A stretch of 24,950 nt of DNA, from positions 1-24,950 of the forward strand of contig CAZFJW010000009.1 in the NCBI GenBank assembly GCA_964519355.1, given 5' to 3'. Under the pieces are notes generated by a model. That model worked only from the letters and a program-made list of their open reading frames with translations. It made no database searches and was not told the DNA's origin. Shown here one piece after another: positions 22,021 to 24,950 of the stretch. A program made the translations under genes and the position numbers. The stretch's first letter is position 1, and every line of letters begins with the position of its first letter. This stretch comes from CAZBEA01 sp964519355. GTDB taxonomy: Bacteria; Patescibacteriota; Microgenomatia; Levybacterales; GWA1-39-11.

Positions 22021-22028
22021 ATTTTCAG

Positions 22029-22037
22029 TTTATAACA
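22029..22037 (-). promoter_or_regulatory. Extended -10 promoter of pilC
   Basis: TGT-TATAAA (22037-22029) ends 9 nt before the pilC ATG at 22020, within the 54-nt pilT-pilC gap. It predicts a nearly leaderless internal transcript. Confidence 0.5.
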
Positions 22038-22074
22038 AAAAACCTTTGGAGTACATATTTTGAGGAGACGTGCA

Positions 22075-23154
22075 TTATGAGACAAGCTTCATAAATGAAT
22101 CAGGTCGGAGTGCGTAAGCGCGGGCAGTTTCAAGCGTAACAAGACCTTCTTTTACAAGTTCTGCAAGTGAATATTCCATAGAAAGCATTCCCTGATCGCG
22201 TGAGGTTTCAATGACCGTGTCTAGGAGATGGGTTTTGCCCTCTCGAATATTTGCCCGCACTGCACTTGTTGCCAGAAGTACTTCTGTTGCCACTACCCTT
22301 CCTCCGTCAATTTTTGGAATAAGTCGTTGTGAGATTATTCCTGCAAGTACTTCTGCAAGCTGGACCCTGATTTGGTTTTGCTGATGCGGCGGAAAAGAGT
22401 CAACGATTCTGTCTACACTTTGTGCTGCAGAATTAGTATGCAGCGTAGAGAAAACCAAATGCCCTGTTTCGGCAATGGTGAGCGCTGATGAAACACTTTC
22501 CTGATCTCTCATTTCCCCGATTACCATAATATCCGGATCTTCACGGAGTGCAGATCTGAGCGATTCGTTCCATGAATGTGTATCAAGTCCAAGTTCTCTT
22601 TGTGAGAAAATACTTTTGCCTTTTGGATATACATACTCAATTGGATCCTCAACTGTAATGATATTTTCTGACCTGGTCATATTAATCTCATTCAGCATTG
22701 CAGCAATTGTTGTAGTCTTGCCGTGTCCCGTTGGTCCGGTTACGAGAACAAAGCCTTGCTTGAGTGATGGGAAGGTGTGACAAATTTTGGGCAGATGCAG
22801 TTCCTCAATTGTTTTTACTTTCGGAGGAAGAAGTCTGAAAGCTCCTGCCATTGTGCCTCTTTGATAGTATAAATTGATTCTGAACCTCCCCTTATCTCCA
22901 TAATCCCCTCCTCCATGTCCGTATGAAAAATCAATGCTTCTGTTATTCAGAAATAAGTCTTTTTGACCCGAAGTCATTATTGCAAAAACAGCTTGTTCCA
23001 TTAATGTCTTAGTAAGAATAGGATATGTGGCAAGTGCAAGTAATTTGCCATCAATTCGGAGGATTGGCGGATGTCCTACAACAAGATGAAGGTCTGACGC
23101 ATTGTTTGCGATAACTTTATCAAAGAGTTCGAGCAGTTTTACTGATTCGGTCAT
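22075..23154 (-). CDS. pilT: Type IV pilus retraction ATPase PilT
   Basis: PilT is the hexameric cytoplasmic ATPase that powers pilus retraction (twitching, DNA uptake). Length is 359 aa. The Walker A is GPTGHGKTTT (140-149), with His in place of the usual Ser. Other motifs are the Asp box (TVEDPIEYVY), Walker B (DIMVIGEMRD) and His box (GHLVFSTLHTNSA). The C-terminal AVRANIREGKTHLL corresponds to the PilT-specific AIRNLIRE motif, separating it from PilB/GspE. Its ATG follows the pilB stop after 3 nt (TAATATATG), so the two are tightly coupled in one operon. Confidence 0.95.
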   Translation of the reverse strand: MTESVKLLELFDKVIANNASDLHLVVGHPPILRIDGKLLALATYPILTKTLMEQAVFAIMTSGQKDLFLNNRSIDFSYGHGGGDYGDKGRFRINLYYQRGTMAGAFRLLPPKVKTIEELHLPKICHTFPSLKQGFVLVTGPTGHGKTTTIAAMLNEINMTRSENIITVEDPIEYVYPKGKSIFSQRELGLDTHSWNESLRSALREDPDIMVIGEMRDQESVSSALTIAETGHLVFSTLHTNSAAQSVDRIVDSFPPHQQNQIRVQLAEVLAGIISQRLIPKIDGGRVVATEVLLATSAVRANIREGKTHLLDTVIETSRDQGMLSMEYSLAELVKEGLVTLETARAYALRPDSFMKLVS

Positions 23155-23157
23155 ATA

Positions 23158-24876
23158 TTAATCTTGGGCGACTCTGAGTATTTCGTCAAGGGTTGAAACT
23201 CCCTCTAGTACTTTTAAGTAGCCATCTTGCTTCATTGTGATCATGCCTTCTGCAACCGCTTGGTGTTCAATGGTCGTTGCATCGGTTTTTTGCAAAATAA
23301 GCTGGGCAACTTTTTCAGTTATTGGCATGACTTCAAAAATACCTATTCTTCCGTGATACCCTGAGAGTCCGCAAACCTCGCATCCTTTTCCTTTAAAGAG
23401 CTTGGGCTCTTGAGATTTAGGGAAAAGGGGCCCAAGAACCGTAATCATTTCTTTTAGAATTGATTCTGGGATTGGGTATGAGACGCGGCAGTCATTGCAA
23501 ATTTTTCTCGCAATTCTTTGTCCCACAACAGCATTTATTGTCGAGGAAAGTAAAAAGGCCTCTGCACCCATATCAATAAGTCTTGGCAGGGTTCCGGCAG
23601 CAGTTGACGTGTGGAGTGTGGAGAAAACCAAATGTCCGGTAAGTGCAGCTTGGATTGCAAGGCCTGCTGTTTCGCTGTCACGGATTTCTCCAACGAGAAT
23701 AATATTTGGGTCTTGTCTGAGAAAGGATCTGAGTCCGGATGCAAAGGTCAGGCCCACATCAGGGTTTACTTGTACTTGATTGGCTCCTGCAATTTGATAT
23801 TCGACCGGATCTTCAAGCGTTAAAATATTTACTTTTGCTGTATTGAGTTTGGATAGAACTGAATACAGCGTTGTTGTTTTACCAGATCCTGTAGGTCCGC
23901 AGACAATAATAATTCCGTGAGGACGAAGTATTGCAGTCTCAAGAGTCTTGAGGGCTGATCCTTTTAATCCAAGTTCTGCCATTGTTGCAACCCCGCCGCT
24001 TTTTTTCAAAAGCCGGAGTACTATTTTTTCTCCGAATGTTGTCGGGAGCACACTTACACGAAGATCTACTTCTTCTTCCCCGAACTTAAAATTAAATCTT
24101 CCGTCTTGGGGAGTTCTATGTTCATCAATTTTCATTCCGGACAAAATTTTGATACGTGAAATTACAGCCTCTCGGACTCCCAGTGGAAGCGAAAGTCTTT
24201 CATACAAAATTCCGTCAATACGATACCGTACGCGAACCCGCTCTTCCATTGGCTCGACGTGAATATCAGACGCCCTGCTCTTCATAGCGTACTCAAGAAT
24301 TGTTGATACGATTTTTGCGATAGGTGCTTCTTTAATAACTTCAGAAATACTCTGTTGATCAAAGGTCTTGATTGTTGTGAATCGCTCAGTTTCTTTGAGT
24401 GCTTGTTTGACGTCCCCGATGAGCCCGAAGGAATATTGAGTACCGATGGACGCGCCGATTTCAGATGGTACACCCTGGAAGACTATTATAGTAAGGCCTG
24501 TCTTTTGTTTGACAAAATTAATTGCCTCAAGGTCCAATGGGTTTGCCATTGCAATTGAAAGCGTTTGGTTCTCTTTGTCATACCCAAAAGGAAGAAGTAC
24601 AAATCGCTCTGCTACAGCCTTTGGTATGAAGGTGAGTGCTTCCGGAGACAAGGGAAGAGTTGCGATAGAAATAAAGGGGACATTGAGTAGTTTGGCTCTG
24701 TATTCGTAAAACGTCTCATCACTGACAAGTTTTTTCTTTGTCAAAAGTTCGTCAATATCAATAGAAGCATTAGTACTGTCAGTTTTAAGTGCATTATATT
24801 GTTCTTGTGTTATTTCGTGTCCTTGTAAAAGGAGCTCTGCTGTAGATCTCTGATTGATGTCTAAATTAGGATCCAT
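23158..24876 (-). CDS. pilB: Type IV pilus assembly (extension) ATPase PilB
   Basis: PilB drives pilus extension. The 572-residue protein has an N-terminal MshEN-type region (about 10-150) and the GspE catalytic core. Features are Walker A GPTGSGKTTT (327-336), the Asp box TLEDPVEYQI, Walker B NIILVGEIRD (391-400) and the His box GHLVFSTLHT. Four cysteines in two CxxC pairs (460/463 and 499/502) form the zinc-binding loop of extension ATPases, which PilT lacks. It is the first gene of pilB-pilT-pilC. Pilins, PilD and PilMNO are not in this window. Its promoter is TTGACA/TACGAT, and its leader contains a small hairpin. Confidence 0.96.
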   Translation of the reverse strand: MDPNLDINQRSTAELLLQGHEITQEQYNALKTDSTNASIDIDELLTKKKLVSDETFYEYRAKLLNVPFISIATLPLSPEALTFIPKAVAERFVLLPFGYDKENQTLSIAMANPLDLEAINFVKQKTGLTIIVFQGVPSEIGASIGTQYSFGLIGDVKQALKETERFTTIKTFDQQSISEVIKEAPIAKIVSTILEYAMKSRASDIHVEPMEERVRVRYRIDGILYERLSLPLGVREAVISRIKILSGMKIDEHRTPQDGRFNFKFGEEEVDLRVSVLPTTFGEKIVLRLLKKSGGVATMAELGLKGSALKTLETAILRPHGIIIVCGPTGSGKTTTLYSVLSKLNTAKVNILTLEDPVEYQIAGANQVQVNPDVGLTFASGLRSFLRQDPNIILVGEIRDSETAGLAIQAALTGHLVFSTLHTSTAAGTLPRLIDMGAEAFLLSSTINAVVGQRIARKICNDCRVSYPIPESILKEMITVLGPLFPKSQEPKLFKGKGCEVCGLSGYHGRIGIFEVMPITEKVAQLILQKTDATTIEHQAVAEGMITMKQDGYLKVLEGVSTLDEILRVAQD

Positions 24877-24879
24877 ATT

Positions 24880-24902
24880 AAAAAATTCCAGTAGTATTGG
24901 AA
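24880..24902 (-). other. Hairpin plus T run in the pilB leader
   Basis: On the minus strand TTCCA (24902-24898) and TGGAA (24890-24886) can form a 5-bp stem with a 7-nt loop, followed by six T, ending 4 nt before the pilB ATG. It has the form of a weak terminator or a 5'-end hairpin. Confidence 0.35.
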
Positions 24903-24910
24903 GTTCTTTT

Positions 24911-24940
24911 ATCGTAGCCTGTTGAATGATAGAATGTCAA
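24911..24940 (-). promoter_or_regulatory. Promoter of the pilB-pilT-pilC operon
   Basis: A perfect TTGACA (24940-24935) and TACGAT (24916-24911) are 18 bp apart. The predicted start near 24904 gives a leader of about 28 nt, longer than for most genes here. It overlaps the promoter of the divergent right-edge gene. Confidence 0.6.
24927..24935 (+). promoter_or_regulatory. Extended -10 promoter of a gene at the right edge
   Basis: TGA-TAGAAT ends exactly 7 nt before an ATG at 24942, the same geometry as the other leaderless genes. It overlaps the -35 of pilB. Confidence 0.45.
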
Positions 24941-24941
24941 C

Positions 24942-24950
24942 ATGACGAGC
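24942..24950 (+). CDS. Start of a plus-strand gene leaving the window (three codons)
   Basis: Only ATG ACG AGC (Met-Thr-Ser) is visible. The call rests on the extended -10 box exactly 7 nt upstream, which recurs before other genes here, and on the divergent arrangement with pilB. The product is unknown. Confidence 0.35.

Noticed and set aside
22700..22740. PilT inactivated by the Ser-to-His change in Walker A
   Set aside because: The essential Gly, Lys and Thr of GxxxxGKT are all present, and the variable position before GKT tolerates substitution. No loss of activity can be inferred.

Overview
The window looks like chromosome from a low-GC bacterium of the Candidate Phyla Radiation, most likely Microgenomates (OP11)-like. 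This is inferred from gene content and style: compact genes, divergent membrane proteins, a type IV pilus motor set, SIMPL and LytR_C envelope proteins, and near-absence of ribosome binding sites behind promoters. TGA is used as a stop, so this is not a recoded Gracilibacteria-type genome. There is no rRNA, tRNA, CRISPR array or insertion sequence that I can recognise.

Layout. At 1-61 the start of a minus-strand gene leaves the window. It faces yebC (156-875) across overlapping divergent promoters. A membrane protein (967-1770) follows, then about 1.45 kb of AT-rich DNA without convincing genes (1771-3224). That stretch contains a perfect DnaA-box 9-mer, long AT palindromes and 13-base repeats. 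Next on the plus strand come a Xer-type tyrosine recombinase (3225-4160), a GT-C-like membrane protein (4198-5742) and a small unknown protein (5761-6075). The last of these collides tail-to-tail with a long minus-strand series.

Read in the direction of transcription (right to left), the minus strand carries pilB-pilT-pilC (type IV pilus extension ATPase, retraction ATPase, platform protein), gyrB-ppa-gyrA, a short-chain dehydrogenase fused to a double hotdog region, folD, and pyrB. The pyrB product has about 190 extra N-terminal residues and a possible leader ORF. A signalling and envelope block follows: SIMPL protein, LytR_C protein, a six-TM PAS histidine kinase, and three stand-alone receiver domains in tandem. 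One plus-strand gene, a histidine phosphatase (20251-20862), sits between gyrB and pilC. The first three codons of another plus-strand gene appear at the right edge (24942).

How it works together. The three REC-only regulators and the kinase form a local phosphorelay without a DNA-binding output, so protein-protein control, perhaps of the pilus motors, is plausible but unproven. GyrB, GyrA and pyrophosphatase are core functions, and FolD and PyrB supply one-carbon and pyrimidine metabolism. The most consistent non-coding signal is an extended -10 box (TGnTATAAT-like) whose last base lies 7-10 nt before the start codon of many genes. This implies leaderless or near-leaderless mRNAs for promoter-proximal genes; Shine-Dalgarno or ATGA coupling is seen inside operons. 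Several start codons were assigned with this rule.
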